Shown here: piece after piece, positions 7,354 to 15,037 of the stretch | Layout of the letters: each line of letters opens with the position of its first letter | How positions within the stretch are numbered: the first letter of the stretch is position 1 | NCBI GenBank assembly: GCA_945949875.1 | Contig: CAMFGH010000019.1 | Span: 1 to 35,507 of the forward strand | DNA length: 35,507 nucleotides | Source of the DNA: an uncultured bacterium | GTDB taxonomy: Bacteria; Bacillota; Clostridia; Lachnospirales; Lachnospiraceae | Reading direction: 5' to 3' | The notes under the pieces: generated by a model | The model's database searches: none | What the model was told of the DNA's origin: nothing | Seen by the model: the letters and a program-made list of their open reading frames with translations, nothing else | Made by a program: the position numbers and the translations under genes

Positions 7354-8142
7354 TTATGAGCAACGAATAAAATTTTCTAATTCCTCTTTCATATAAAGAA
7401 GCTTCTTTCTTGTTTCCTGATTTTCAGAGTTATATTCCAGTAACTTCCATAAGTATCCCTGCTCGTCTACGATTTTTTTACTGGTATGGTACACTAGTTC
7501 AAAAATCATGGAAGCATGACCAACCAGATTATCGATTCCGGTTTTTTTCAGGCTCCGGAGCACTGCATGATGTTCTGAAAATGCCTGCAACACCTCCGGC
7601 GTAATGCTTTCCTTTTTTAATACTTCTGCAGAAGTGTTGTAAATCACCTCCATGGGAGTATCCAGATTTACCCGGAGAATATCTATCTTATCCGCATCCC
7701 GCAGCACATTGCAAAATGCTCTCTCCCGTTCTGTAAGGTCTAATGGCAGCTGATAGATACTGTGGTTTCGAATGGCAGTCTCACACAGAGATAATTCTTC
7801 ACACAAAGGGCTGATACATTCTTCCGGGAAAATCTCCCGAATCAGTCCTTCCTGAAATAAAAGATCTGCACCAAACGTGGCATGGTCTATGGATTTTGCA
7901 TCCACAAAGGTACCGTAACGCTTTATCTGTTCAAAACGCCCGATATCATGAAGCATCCCCATCAGCCAGCACAGTTCTATATCTTCCTGTGGCATCTGTT
8001 CTGATAATGCAATCTGCTCTGCCAGATCTGCTACCCGATAAGTATGATCGATCTTCAGTTTTATCTTTGGATCGGATGCGTTGTAGGCATCGGTATAGTT
8101 TCTAAAAAAAGTGCATATGGTATTTTTATCTATAGTTAACAT
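7354..8142 (-). CDS. HD-domain phosphohydrolase
   Basis: The 262-residue protein shows the HD metal site: H33 in IDHTYRV, HD in MLHDIGRFEQ (about residues 65-66), H in IDHATFG (about 87), H in RNHSIY (about 126) and D in RDADKIDILR (about 147). The last motif is well conserved in a group of clostridial HD hydrolases of unknown substrate. The ATG at 8142 overlaps the end of the preceding ketopantoate-reductase-like gene by 7 bp, so translation is probably coupled. The ribosome site is weak. No membrane segment or partner domain is seen. Confidence 0.8.
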   Translation of the reverse strand: MLTIDKNTICTFFRNYTDAYNASDPKIKLKIDHTYRVADLAEQIALSEQMPQEDIELCWLMGMLHDIGRFEQIKRYGTFVDAKSIDHATFGADLLFQEGLIREIFPEECISPLCEELSLCETAIRNHSIYQLPLDLTERERAFCNVLRDADKIDILRVNLDTPMEVIYNTSAEVLKKESITPEVLQAFSEHHAVLRSLKKTGIDNLVGHASMIFELVYHTSKKIVDEQGYLWKLLEYNSENQETRKKLLYMKEELENFIRCS

Positions 8143-9050
8143 AACTCTGATTCCATTTCCTTTACCTTCTTATATATAAAACGGTTGACCGGTGCATCCA
8201 TACCATGCTTCTCTGCGATCTTGATAACCGTGCCGGCAAACATATCCACTTCTGTTTTTCTGCCGGCCATACCGTCCTGACGCATGGATGGCACACCATC
8301 AGGATCCAAGGTTTTCAGAATCGCTACATAATAATCTAAGTCTGCGTGGGTTAGACCGATACCTTCTGCCTGGGAGATTTGAATCACTTCTTCCATGGCT
8401 CCCATTAAAACATCATTGGCCTCTCCCGGCGTCAGTGCCTGGGAATAGGTACATTCATAAGCCATACATGTCTGATTAATGCCTACATTCAGCATGAATT
8501 TGCCCCACATTCTTTTTCTGATATTCTCTTCTACCACACAGGGAATCTTTGCTCTGTTTAAAAAGTCCACCACAGCATCCAGGTTCTCTTTCTTTCCATC
8601 CTCCACAATACCTATACGGAGTTCTCCCATTTTCGTATAACGCAGGGTATCCCCAAAATGCATGGCATCCATACCCTGAGCCACCGTGTAAATCAGGTTT
8701 TCTCTGCCGAACCGCTCTCCCATCATATCTTCACTGGTGATTCCATTCATCACAGAAAGTAAAACGGTGTCCGGTCCTACTGCATACTTCATGGTTTCAA
8801 AAGCTGACTCTATGGCACCGTATTTTACTGCCAGAATCACCAGATCATAAGGCTCAGCCTGTTCTGCCCTGGCGATAGGAAGCTTTTTTTCTTCTCCCTG
8901 TATCTCAAAAGTCTTTTTCAAATATTTGTCATACCGCTCTGCACCCAGTAAAAAATCAACAGCCTCCGGACCAATATGGTCTGCAATATGATTGCCATAT
9001 AAAAGGCCCAAAGCTCCCATTCCTATGATTGCTGCTTTTTTGATCTGCAT
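8136..9050 (-). CDS. Ketopantoate reductase family protein (2-dehydropantoate 2-reductase)
   Basis: The 304-residue protein starts MQIKKAAIIGMGALGLLYG with the NADP-binding GxGxxG at residues 10-15. Conserved later segments are RMWGKFMLNVGINQT (the Lys is the usual catalytic residue) and VPSMRQDGMAGRKTEVDMFA (substrate-binding Ser, Asp and Glu). PanE reduces ketopantoate to pantoate in coenzyme A synthesis. Many paralogues act on other 2-keto acids, and no pan genes lie nearby, so the exact substrate is open. The ATG at 9050 has GGAG at a good distance. A longer open frame reaches into the inverted repeat upstream and was rejected. Confidence 0.8.
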   Translation of the reverse strand: MQIKKAAIIGMGALGLLYGNHIADHIGPEAVDFLLGAERYDKYLKKTFEIQGEEKKLPIARAEQAEPYDLVILAVKYGAIESAFETMKYAVGPDTVLLSVMNGITSEDMMGERFGRENLIYTVAQGMDAMHFGDTLRYTKMGELRIGIVEDGKKENLDAVVDFLNRAKIPCVVEENIRKRMWGKFMLNVGINQTCMAYECTYSQALTPGEANDVLMGAMEEVIQISQAEGIGLTHADLDYYVAILKTLDPDGVPSMRQDGMAGRKTEVDMFAGTVIKIAEKHGMDAPVNRFIYKKVKEMESELC

Positions 9051-9066
9051 AGTACTTACTCCTTCC

Positions 9067-9182
9067 TCAGTGGGGACGTTTGTACAGTGGGGACGTTTCT
9101 TTTGTCCACAGGATAGCCCTTTTGTCTTAAAACGCGAAGACAAAAGGGCTATCCTGTGGACAAAAGAAACGTCCCCACTGCA
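9067..9182. repeat. Large perfect inverted repeat of the dispersed element family
   Basis: Positions 9085-9128 and 9137-9180 are perfect reverse complements, 44 bp each, around the 8 nt loop AAAACGCG. Each arm is one full copy of the dispersed repeat (end CAGTGGGGACGTTTC, then a unit like CCACAGGATAGCCCTTTTGT). An extra partial copy, CAGTGGGGACGTTTG, precedes it at 9068-9082. It lies between the MATE gene and the ketopantoate-reductase-like gene. It has no T-run typical of a terminator. Confidence 0.95.
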
Positions 9183-9238
9183 CCCCTCTACCCTCTCCAA
9201 TCTTATCACAAAAGGAATGGCTATGCCAGAGCCGGGAA

Positions 9239-10663
9239 CTATTCAAAATCAGGAGTAGTACATATCTTCTTTTTTCCGGACAGTTCCTGATAGGTCATCC
9301 GGATAATAACCGCTGCAATCAAAAACGTCAAAATATCCGATAAAGGCATGGAATACAACACGCCATCCAATCCGAAAAAGATTGGTAAAATCAGTGCAAA
9401 TCCAACTCCGAATACAATCTCCCGGACCATGGAAATCACCATGGATGCCACACCTTTTCCAAGGGACTGCAGATAAATAAAAGTTCCCTTATTTACCGTT
9501 GCCAAAATCATCATACAAAGATACGTTCTAAAGCTCTTCACTGCAAACTGGGTATAATAGACACTTTCATTGGATGCTCCAAACATTCCGATCAACTGCA
9601 TTGGGAAACATTCTACGATTACAAGCGCTATCCCCCCTACGATTGCTTCACAGGTAAGCAGCAGGGTGAAAAGCTTTTTCGCCCGGTCTTTCCTGCCTGC
9701 GCCGATGTTGTATCCAACGATAGGGATACATCCTGCTGCCATACCAACCGCAATGGAAATCACAATCTGGAAAAATTTCATAACGATTCCTACCACTGCC
9801 ATTGGAATCTGTGCATATTCTGCCTGCCCGAAAATTTCATCCAGGGCACCATATTTTCGAATCATGTTATTGATTGCAGCCATGGCCAGAACCAGCGAAA
9901 TCTGTGACAAAAAGCTTGTAATTCCAAGCATGATATACTTTTTCATCAGCCGCACATGCAAACGGAAACTGCTTTTTTCCAGATAAACTACTTTCATATG
10001 GAAAAGATACCATATGGAGAGAACCGCTGTAAAAATCTGGCCTGCTACGGTAGCAATGGCAGCACCTTTCATTCCCATGTGCATCGGGAAAATGAAAATA
10101 GGATCCAGAATAATATTGATAACAGCACCGGCAACGGTTGTTACCATAGCAAATTTAGGGCTTCCATCCGAACGGATGATTGGATTCATTGCCTGTCCAA
10201 ACATATAGAATGGAATTCCAAGAGAAATCCAGAAGAAATATTCTTTGGAACATGCAAATGTTTCTGCATTCACACTGCCCCCAAATGCCTTTATGATTCC
10301 ATCCATACAGGTCAGGTATACTATGGTTAACATAACACTTACGATTATGCAGACAAGAACAGCACTTCCTACACTTTTGTGTGCATCATCCTTTCTTCCT
10401 GCTCCAAGAGATATACTGACAAAGGCGCAGCAGCCATCCCCAATCATAACCGCAATCGCCAATGCCACTACGGTAAGCGGAAATACTACCGTGTTTGCTG
10501 CATTTCCATAGGATCCGAGATAGGTAGCATTAGCGATAAATATCTGGTCAACGATATTATATAGTGCTGCCACCAGCAGGGAAATGATACATGGAATAGA
10601 GTATTTTTTCATAAGACTTCCAACCGGAGCCGTCTCCAAATACATATTTGATTTTACTTTCAT
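9239..10663 (-). CDS. MATE-family multidrug/cation antiporter
   Basis: The 474-residue membrane protein has about twelve hydrophobic segments in two similar halves. It begins MKVKSNMYLETAPVGSLMKK and continues YSIPCIISLLVAALYNIVDQ, where PVGSLMKKYSIPxIIS and NIVDQIFIA are typical of the MATE family. The half-repeat in the middle (MAAGCIPIVGYNIGAGRKDR) is also characteristic. MATE proteins export drugs or metabolites using Na+ or H+. Substrate unknown. The ATG at 10663 has a very good AAGGAGG at 7 nt. A leader hairpin with T-run lies 30 nt upstream. Confidence 0.92.
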   Translation of the reverse strand: MKVKSNMYLETAPVGSLMKKYSIPCIISLLVAALYNIVDQIFIANATYLGSYGNAANTVVFPLTVVALAIAVMIGDGCCAFVSISLGAGRKDDAHKSVGSAVLVCIIVSVMLTIVYLTCMDGIIKAFGGSVNAETFACSKEYFFWISLGIPFYMFGQAMNPIIRSDGSPKFAMVTTVAGAVINIILDPIFIFPMHMGMKGAAIATVAGQIFTAVLSIWYLFHMKVVYLEKSSFRLHVRLMKKYIMLGITSFLSQISLVLAMAAINNMIRKYGALDEIFGQAEYAQIPMAVVGIVMKFFQIVISIAVGMAAGCIPIVGYNIGAGRKDRAKKLFTLLLTCEAIVGGIALVIVECFPMQLIGMFGASNESVYYTQFAVKSFRTYLCMMILATVNKGTFIYLQSLGKGVASMVISMVREIVFGVGFALILPIFFGLDGVLYSMPLSDILTFLIAAVIIRMTYQELSGKKKICTTPDFE

Positions 10664-10692
10664 AATATTCCTCCTTTTCCTCTTCAACAATC

Positions 10693-10740
10693 AAAAAACG
10701 AGTAGCAGATACTGGATTTACGCAGTTTCTGCCACTCGTT
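10693..10740 (-). terminator. Hairpin terminator between yitT-like gene and MATE gene (possible attenuator)
   Basis: On the minus strand AACGAGTGGCAGA (10740-10728) pairs with TCTGCTACTCGTT (10709-10697) with one mismatch. It has a further inner pairing ACTG/CAGT and is followed by a T-run (10698-10693). The run ends only about 30 nt before the MATE start. Any MATE promoter must therefore lie upstream of it, and the terminator would sit in the MATE leader. Confidence 0.65.
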
Positions 10741-10748
10741 CATTGGCT

Positions 10749-10778
10749 ATTTTACTTTAATTTTTTCTGAAAAGTCAA
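10749..10778 (-). promoter_or_regulatory. Possible promoter for the MATE gene inside the yitT-like 3' end
   Basis: On the minus strand TTGACT (10778-10773) and TAAAAT (10754-10749) are 18 bp apart. The -10 box overlaps the stop codon of the YitT-family gene, and the hairpin terminator follows. The boxes are reasonable but the region is AT-rich, so chance is possible. Confidence 0.4.
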
Positions 10779-11684
10779 GAAGGAATTTGATTCACCGGGT
10801 GCAGTGGGAACGTTACCTATATTCATCATTTTGAATCCCTCCCCATGAACTTCGTGGGATTCCATTATCACAAAGAATGATTCAGGATCTTCTTCTTTTA
10901 CAGTTTTTCGCAGTTGATACATTTCTTTACTACTGCAAGCACACATAACCACCTGCATTTCATCGCCTTTATAACCACCTTGTGCATTGAGAATTGTACT
11001 ACCACGTTGGCAACAATCATCTATAACTTTGCATATTTTTCTTCCATGTTTTGTAACTATAAAAGCTACTTTCCCATAATTCATACCATAAATCATCTTG
11101 TCTACCACTACCGCAAATAGTAAGCTAACAATCATACCATAGATGATTCCATCTACGTCATCAAATAAGATGCCTCCGATCAATATAATTCCAACATCCG
11201 ATAAAAAAGCAATATTGCCTAACGATAAATGCGGTTTCAATGCCTTTACTGCCATAATAATAAAGTCAGAGCCACCAGTAGATGAGTTTCTTGTGTAAAT
11301 GATCGCATATCCTATTCCGCCAAACAAACCTGTGCAAAGTGCAGCTAATAGTCTATCCCCCTGATATACAGGGAATAACGGTGCGACATAGTCTATGATT
11401 ATAGAAGACAAAATCATACAACGCAAAGAACTAATAAGAAACTTCTTTCCCAACAGTTTGTAACATAATATTGCAACTGGAATATTGAGTAATATTATTG
11501 ATAAGCCAATAGGCATATGAGCGAAACGAAATAATATGATCGCTATACCTGAAAAGCCTGTCATAGGGAATTTGGCCTGTACTGCAAAGTTATAAATACC
11601 AATAGCAACAAATGCACTTCCTACCAGTTCCCACATCATTTGAATGAATAATTCTTTTGTTTTATTCAATATTATTTTTTTCAT
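10752..11684 (-). CDS. YitT family membrane protein (DUF161 plus DUF2179)
   Basis: The 310-residue protein has five to six N-terminal hydrophobic segments with the conserved patterns PMTGFSGIAIIL and RNSSTGGSDFIIMAV. A soluble C-terminal domain (about residues 205-300) contains GKVAFIVTKHG and RGSTILNAQGGYKGDEMQVV. This is the standard YitT layout: a membrane domain plus a DUF2179 domain thought to bind a small ligand. Cellular function is unknown. It is preceded by a clear promoter and a long hairpin leader with a T-run just ahead of the ribosome site. Confidence 0.88.
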   Translation of the reverse strand: MKKIILNKTKELFIQMMWELVGSAFVAIGIYNFAVQAKFPMTGFSGIAIILFRFAHMPIGLSIILLNIPVAILCYKLLGKKFLISSLRCMILSSIIIDYVAPLFPVYQGDRLLAALCTGLFGGIGYAIIYTRNSSTGGSDFIIMAVKALKPHLSLGNIAFLSDVGIILIGGILFDDVDGIIYGMIVSLLFAVVVDKMIYGMNYGKVAFIVTKHGRKICKVIDDCCQRGSTILNAQGGYKGDEMQVVMCACSSKEMYQLRKTVKEEDPESFFVIMESHEVHGEGFKMMNIGNVPTAPGESNSFLTFQKKLK

Positions 11685-11702
11685 ACATACCTCATCCCTT
11701 TC

Positions 11703-11815
11703 AAAAAAAATAAGCGCCTAAGATTAAATCTTACAGCGATAATCACTGCACCTACGATTTAATCCTAGACGCCTTAACCACTCATCCGGTGATGAGTGAA
11801 CGTTTCAAATTTACC
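11703..11815 (-). promoter_or_regulatory. Structured leader with attenuator ahead of the YitT-family gene
   Basis: Starting from the promoter at 11821-11849, the transcript first forms CACTCATC-ACCG-GATGAGTG (11798-11779). It then forms a long stem between 11775-11756 and 11730-11712 (about 19 bp with wobbles), followed by eight T residues (11710-11703). The gene start is only about 20 nt further. The 25 nt loop of the long stem contains GGTG, which could pair with CACC at the first hairpin. A promoter, aptamer-sized fold and terminator in front of a gene suggest regulation by RNA. I do not recognise a known class. Confidence 0.6.
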
Positions 11816-11820
11816 ATCTC

Positions 11821-11849
11821 ATTGTATTGAAAATTTATTCTTTAGTCAA
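11821..11849 (-). promoter_or_regulatory. Sigma-70-type promoter of the YitT-family gene
   Basis: On the minus strand TTGACT (11849-11844) and TACAAT (11826-11821) are separated by exactly 17 bp. The promoter lies between the stop codon of the upstream membrane protein gene and the hairpin leader, so the terminator in that leader belongs to this transcript. Confidence 0.75.
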
Positions 11850-11870
11850 GAAGAATAATATGGCTTGACA

Positions 11871-12396
11871 CTATCCATTTACAGTGGCTTTTTTCTTTCC
11901 TATTACAATCCAGTAAGTAATCATTGCACAACTAAACATGATACCGAAAAATTGTAGAAAGGTGTTATTTTTCTGCAAAATACTCATGCTACCTTTCCCA
12001 GTACCATTTCCAAATCCATTACCGGGCCCTTTTCCCTGGCCAAATCCTTCGCCCTTGCCTCCCTCAAAATGGAAACCACTAACTTGCATAAATGGCATAG
12101 AAATCCATCTTGTGATTCCGGAATTGGTTATTCCGTAAATTCCACACGCAAATACAAAAATGGTGAGTGCAACGGCAATTCCTGTTTTCATTTCTTTCCG
12201 GCAAATATGAAGTCCGATGTGAATTCCTAAAAGAATAACTGATATGCCGCTTATTCCAAGCCAAATAAATGTAAGCAATAATAAAATGTCCACAATGAGG
12301 CAGAGCTTTATATTCAAAGGGACTTTTACAAAGTTTTTTGAAAACAGGGTCAGAATAGAAAGGGTAAGTATGACATCAAGAATTTTTTCCTTTCAC
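11871..12396 (-). pseudogene. Small membrane protein (possibly DUF4405-like) with a probable frameshift near its start
   Basis: An open frame from a TTG at 12317 gives 148 residues, but it has no ribosome site. Further upstream AGGAGG (12403-12408) precedes a GTG at 12396. From that GTG the frame stops after a few codons. If the six-T run at 12383-12388 (six A on the coding strand) were one base shorter, the GTG frame would read MKGKILDVILTLSILTLFS and continue into the open frame. The full product would have about four hydrophobic segments and a glycine-rich loop (GEGFGQGKGPGNG, about residues 90-112 of the short form). IHIGLHICRKEM resembles DUF4405 proteins. The cause could be mutation, slippage or sequencing error. 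Confidence 0.55.
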
Positions 12397-12478
12397 TATG
12401 AACCTCCTAAAAAAGTGTATCCTTCAATGTAGGATGTTATATAATAAATTTGTGTTAATAATGTGAACTTTTTTTATG

Positions 12479-12535
12479 AGCAGTGTGGACAAAAGGGCTA
12501 TCCTGTGGACAAAAGAAACGTCCCCACTGCACCTC
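12479..12535. repeat. Dispersed repeat copy downstream of the LDH gene
   Basis: The sequence GACAAAAGGGCTATCCTGTG, then GACAAAAGAAACGTCCCCAC, and TGCAC is one complete single arm of the family, matching the right arm of the 9137-9180 palindrome over about 43 bp. It ends about 10 bp from the stop codon of the LDH-family gene. Confidence 0.9.
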
Positions 12536-12543
12536 TGCCAATC

Positions 12544-13497
12544 CTAAATTCCAAGCTCACCATAAAATGAGCGAATCAAATCTGCAGATGCATACAGTGC
12601 ATCTTTTTCTTCTTTATCCAGTCTGATTTCCACAATTTCTTTTGCACCGGTTGCGTTGATAATCGTAGGCACACTGAAAAATAAGCCTTCCAGTCCATAC
12701 TGTCCATCCAGATAAACACTGATCGGCAGAATTTTATTTTCATTAAATAAAATGGATTTCACGATGGCTGAAGTAGAAGCCGCAATACCATAACAGGTAT
12801 TTCCCTTTCTGTTAAAGATTTCCCACCCTGCTTCTTTTGTCTGTCTAAGCAGTTCTTCCTTGGTTGTATTACGGGTACGTTCTGCATTATCTGCCATAAC
12901 GTCCTTTACATATTTTCCACCAATGGTTGCTGTTTCCCAGGAAATAAACTCAGTATCACCATGCTCTCCCAGGATGAAAGCTTCTACACTCTTGCAATCC
13001 AAATCATAAAGATTCGCCAGACTACAGCATAAACGAGCTGTATCCAGAGCTGTGCCGCTTCCGATGACTCTGCTTGCCGGAAGTCCGGACAATTTCCAAA
13101 CCAGATAGGTCATGATATCTACCGGATTGGATACAACAAGGAAAATTCCCTTAAATCCACTTTCCATAACAGAATTTACAATGCTGGTCATAATCTTAAT
13201 ACTTGGTGCCAGCATTTCCAAACGATTATGGGAATCCTTTGGCATAGGTGCAGATGCTGTGATGACTACAATGTCCGCATCCTTGCAATCAGCATAATCT
13301 CCTGCTTTCACCTGTATATTTCGATTCATAAAATACAGAGAGTGTTGCATATCCAATGCCTCTGCATAAGCTTTATCTTTGTTCACATCAATCAATACAA
13401 TTTCTTCACAAAGTCCCTGATTGATAATACTGTAAGCTGTGGTAGCTCCCACATTTCCTGCTCCCACAATGACTACCTTGGAATTCATAAAACTCAT
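12544..13497 (-). CDS. Lactate/malate dehydrogenase family protein (L-lactate or 2-hydroxyacid dehydrogenase)
   Basis: The 317-residue protein has the NAD site VGAGNVGATTAYS (residues 11-23), D37 after the second strand for NAD preference, SNPVDIMTYLVWKLSG (about 123-138), VIGSGTALDTARL and the catalytic GEHGD with H179. The family reduces 2-keto acids such as pyruvate. The substrate loop reads SAPMPKDSHNRLEML rather than the usual QKPGETRLDL of L-lactate dehydrogenase, so a related 2-hydroxyacid dehydrogenase role is possible. The ATG at 13497 has GGAGG at 8 nt. It lies directly downstream of the D-serine ammonia-lyase gene, whose product pyruvate could be its substrate. Confidence 0.85.
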   Translation of the reverse strand: MSFMNSKVVIVGAGNVGATTAYSIINQGLCEEIVLIDVNKDKAYAEALDMQHSLYFMNRNIQVKAGDYADCKDADIVVITASAPMPKDSHNRLEMLAPSIKIMTSIVNSVMESGFKGIFLVVSNPVDIMTYLVWKLSGLPASRVIGSGTALDTARLCCSLANLYDLDCKSVEAFILGEHGDTEFISWETATIGGKYVKDVMADNAERTRNTTKEELLRQTKEAGWEIFNRKGNTCYGIAASTSAIVKSILFNENKILPISVYLDGQYGLEGLFFSVPTIINATGAKEIVEIRLDKEEKDALYASADLIRSFYGELGI

Positions 13498-13567
13498 ATT
13501 TGATACCTCCAAAAAATCTCAACTACTCCTATTATAGACGGTTCCCCAGTGATTATCAATATTCGAC

Positions 13568-13598
13568 GCAGTGGGGACGTTTCTTTTGTCCCTACTGC
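13568..13598. repeat. Short hairpin derivative of the dispersed repeat
   Basis: GCAGTGGGGAC (13568-13578) pairs with GTCCCTACTGC (13588-13598) with one wobble, and the loop keeps the family sequence TTTCTTTT. This looks like two element ends with the centre lost. The stop codon of the D-serine ammonia-lyase gene lies inside the right arm. Confidence 0.8.
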
Positions 13599-14911
13599 AC
13601 TCCCAGGTATTCCCGGACAATCTCCTCCGGCATCAGAGAGCCTCCCGTTGCCCATACGACATGTACCAGCTCCACCTTATCCCCGGCTTTCTTTTCCAGC
13701 ATTTCCAGATATTTTTCCATTTCCGGATACTTTACAAAACCACTGTATCCGGCAAATGCTGCACAGGACGAAGGTTCAATGATAATCTGATCCGCTTCGT
13801 ACAGTTTACGCATATATTGGTATAATACAGCATCCTCCACGGTTACAATTCCACTGAGAACCTGTTCCATGATTCCGGCAACCAGCGCAGAGCAACGTCC
13901 TACTGCCAATCCGTCTGCATCTGTGCTTCCACTCAGTCCGTAGTCTGCCACAGAAACCCGGTCTTTTAATCCGGATGCCATACCTACCAGCATACAGCAT
14001 GCCTGGGTTGGTTCCACGAAGAAACAGTGCACATGATCTCCCCAAATATTTTTCAGTCCAAAGGTAATCCCACCGGGTGCTCCCCCGACTCCGCAGGGAA
14101 TGTATACCACAAGGGGGTGTTTTTCATCAATCGTGATGCCCTGACCGTCCAGCTGTTTCTTTAAACGTTCTCCGGCAACCGCATATCCCAAAAACAAATC
14201 CTTAGAATGTTCATCATCTACAAAATAGCTTTTTTCGTCCATATCCGAAAGTCGTCTGCCTTCTTCCACAGCTTTGCCATAATCATCGGCGTATTCCTTT
14301 ACAATTACACCTCTGCTACGAAGAAGCTTCTTTTTCCATTCCTTAGCATCTTCCGACATATGGACAATGGCCTGATAGCCGATGGCCTCTGACATGATGC
14401 CTATACTCATCCCCAGATTTCCGGTGGAGCCAACCTGTACTTTATAACCACCAAAAAAGTCCCTGGCGTCAGCCAGTGCTACATAAGCATCCGGATTTCC
14501 CTTCCGGACATCCTCTTCCGTAAGAAGACCTGCCTCCATGGCAAGAGCTTCTGTATGCTTCAGCACCTCATAAATCCCGCCTCTGGCCTTCACACTTCCC
14601 GCAATGGCTAAATGAGAATCGCATTTCAAAAACAGCCTTCCCGGAATTTCTTTTCCCCCATTTTCCCGGGTAATAGAGTCCTTTGTTGCTTCTATCTCTT
14701 TTAAGGGGGACTCAATGATTCCTCCGGTAATGGTTGTTTCCGGAAATAATCTCATAATAAGCGGTGCAAACCTGCTAAGTCTTTTCGAGGCATCTGTCAC
14801 ATCTTCCTCAGACAGAGTAAGTCCGCCTTTTACTGCCTCATAGTCTGCCAGATTCGGATTCATCCAACAGGTCTCTCTGGATTTTCGAACATTTTCTTCC
14901 CATGAAATCAT
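13592..14911 (-). CDS. dsdA: D-serine ammonia-lyase (D-serine dehydratase)
   Basis: The 439-residue PLP enzyme converts D-serine to pyruvate and ammonia in the cytoplasm. The PLP-binding lysine is K108 in LAIAGSVKARGGIYEVLKH, followed by FGGYKVQVGSTGNLGMSIGI and the phosphate-binding GVGGAPGGITFG. The early segment RFAPLIMRLFPET and IESPLKEI are characteristic of DsdA rather than of other dehydratases, and the length fits. The ATG at 14911 has GAAGG upstream. The final residues LGVQ and stop fall inside a copy of the dispersed repeat. No dsdC or dsdX gene is adjacent. Confidence 0.93.
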   Translation of the reverse strand: MISWEENVRKSRETCWMNPNLADYEAVKGGLTLSEEDVTDASKRLSRFAPLIMRLFPETTITGGIIESPLKEIEATKDSITRENGGKEIPGRLFLKCDSHLAIAGSVKARGGIYEVLKHTEALAMEAGLLTEEDVRKGNPDAYVALADARDFFGGYKVQVGSTGNLGMSIGIMSEAIGYQAIVHMSEDAKEWKKKLLRSRGVIVKEYADDYGKAVEEGRRLSDMDEKSYFVDDEHSKDLFLGYAVAGERLKKQLDGQGITIDEKHPLVVYIPCGVGGAPGGITFGLKNIWGDHVHCFFVEPTQACCMLVGMASGLKDRVSVADYGLSGSTDADGLAVGRCSALVAGIMEQVLSGIVTVEDAVLYQYMRKLYEADQIIIEPSSCAAFAGYSGFVKYPEMEKYLEMLEKKAGDKVELVHVVWATGGSLMPEEIVREYLGVQ

Positions 14912-14929
14912 TTATTGTACCTTCTTTCC

Positions 14930-15037
14930 AAGACAAAAGGGCTATTCTGCGGACAAAAGAAGCGTCCCCATTACTGAAACGTCCCCATTACTGATCGGAA
15001 TGATTTACGCAAGAAATGAAGACAAAAGAAGCGTCTC
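14930..15037. repeat. Dispersed repeat cluster upstream of dsdA
   Basis: GACAAAAGGGCTATTCTGCG, then GACAAAAGAAGCGTCCCCAT (14932-14972) is a near-complete arm. It is followed by a duplicated end AAACGTCCCCATTACTGA (14977-14995) and a further piece GACAAAAGAAGCGTCTC (15021-15037). The last piece lies inside the alpha/beta hydrolase reading frame and encodes part of its C-terminal tail. Confidence 0.85.

Noticed and set aside
9051-9209. N-terminal extension of the ketopantoate-reductase-like gene through the palindrome
   Set aside because: The extension is translated repeat sequence. The true start at 9050 has a good ribosome site and the NADP-binding motif follows directly.
11756-11798. tRNA-like segment (GAGTGGTTAAGGCG) in the yitT leader
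   Set aside because: It resembles a tRNA D-arm, but no acceptor stem, anticodon arm or T-arm can be completed, and the bases pair into the hairpins described.
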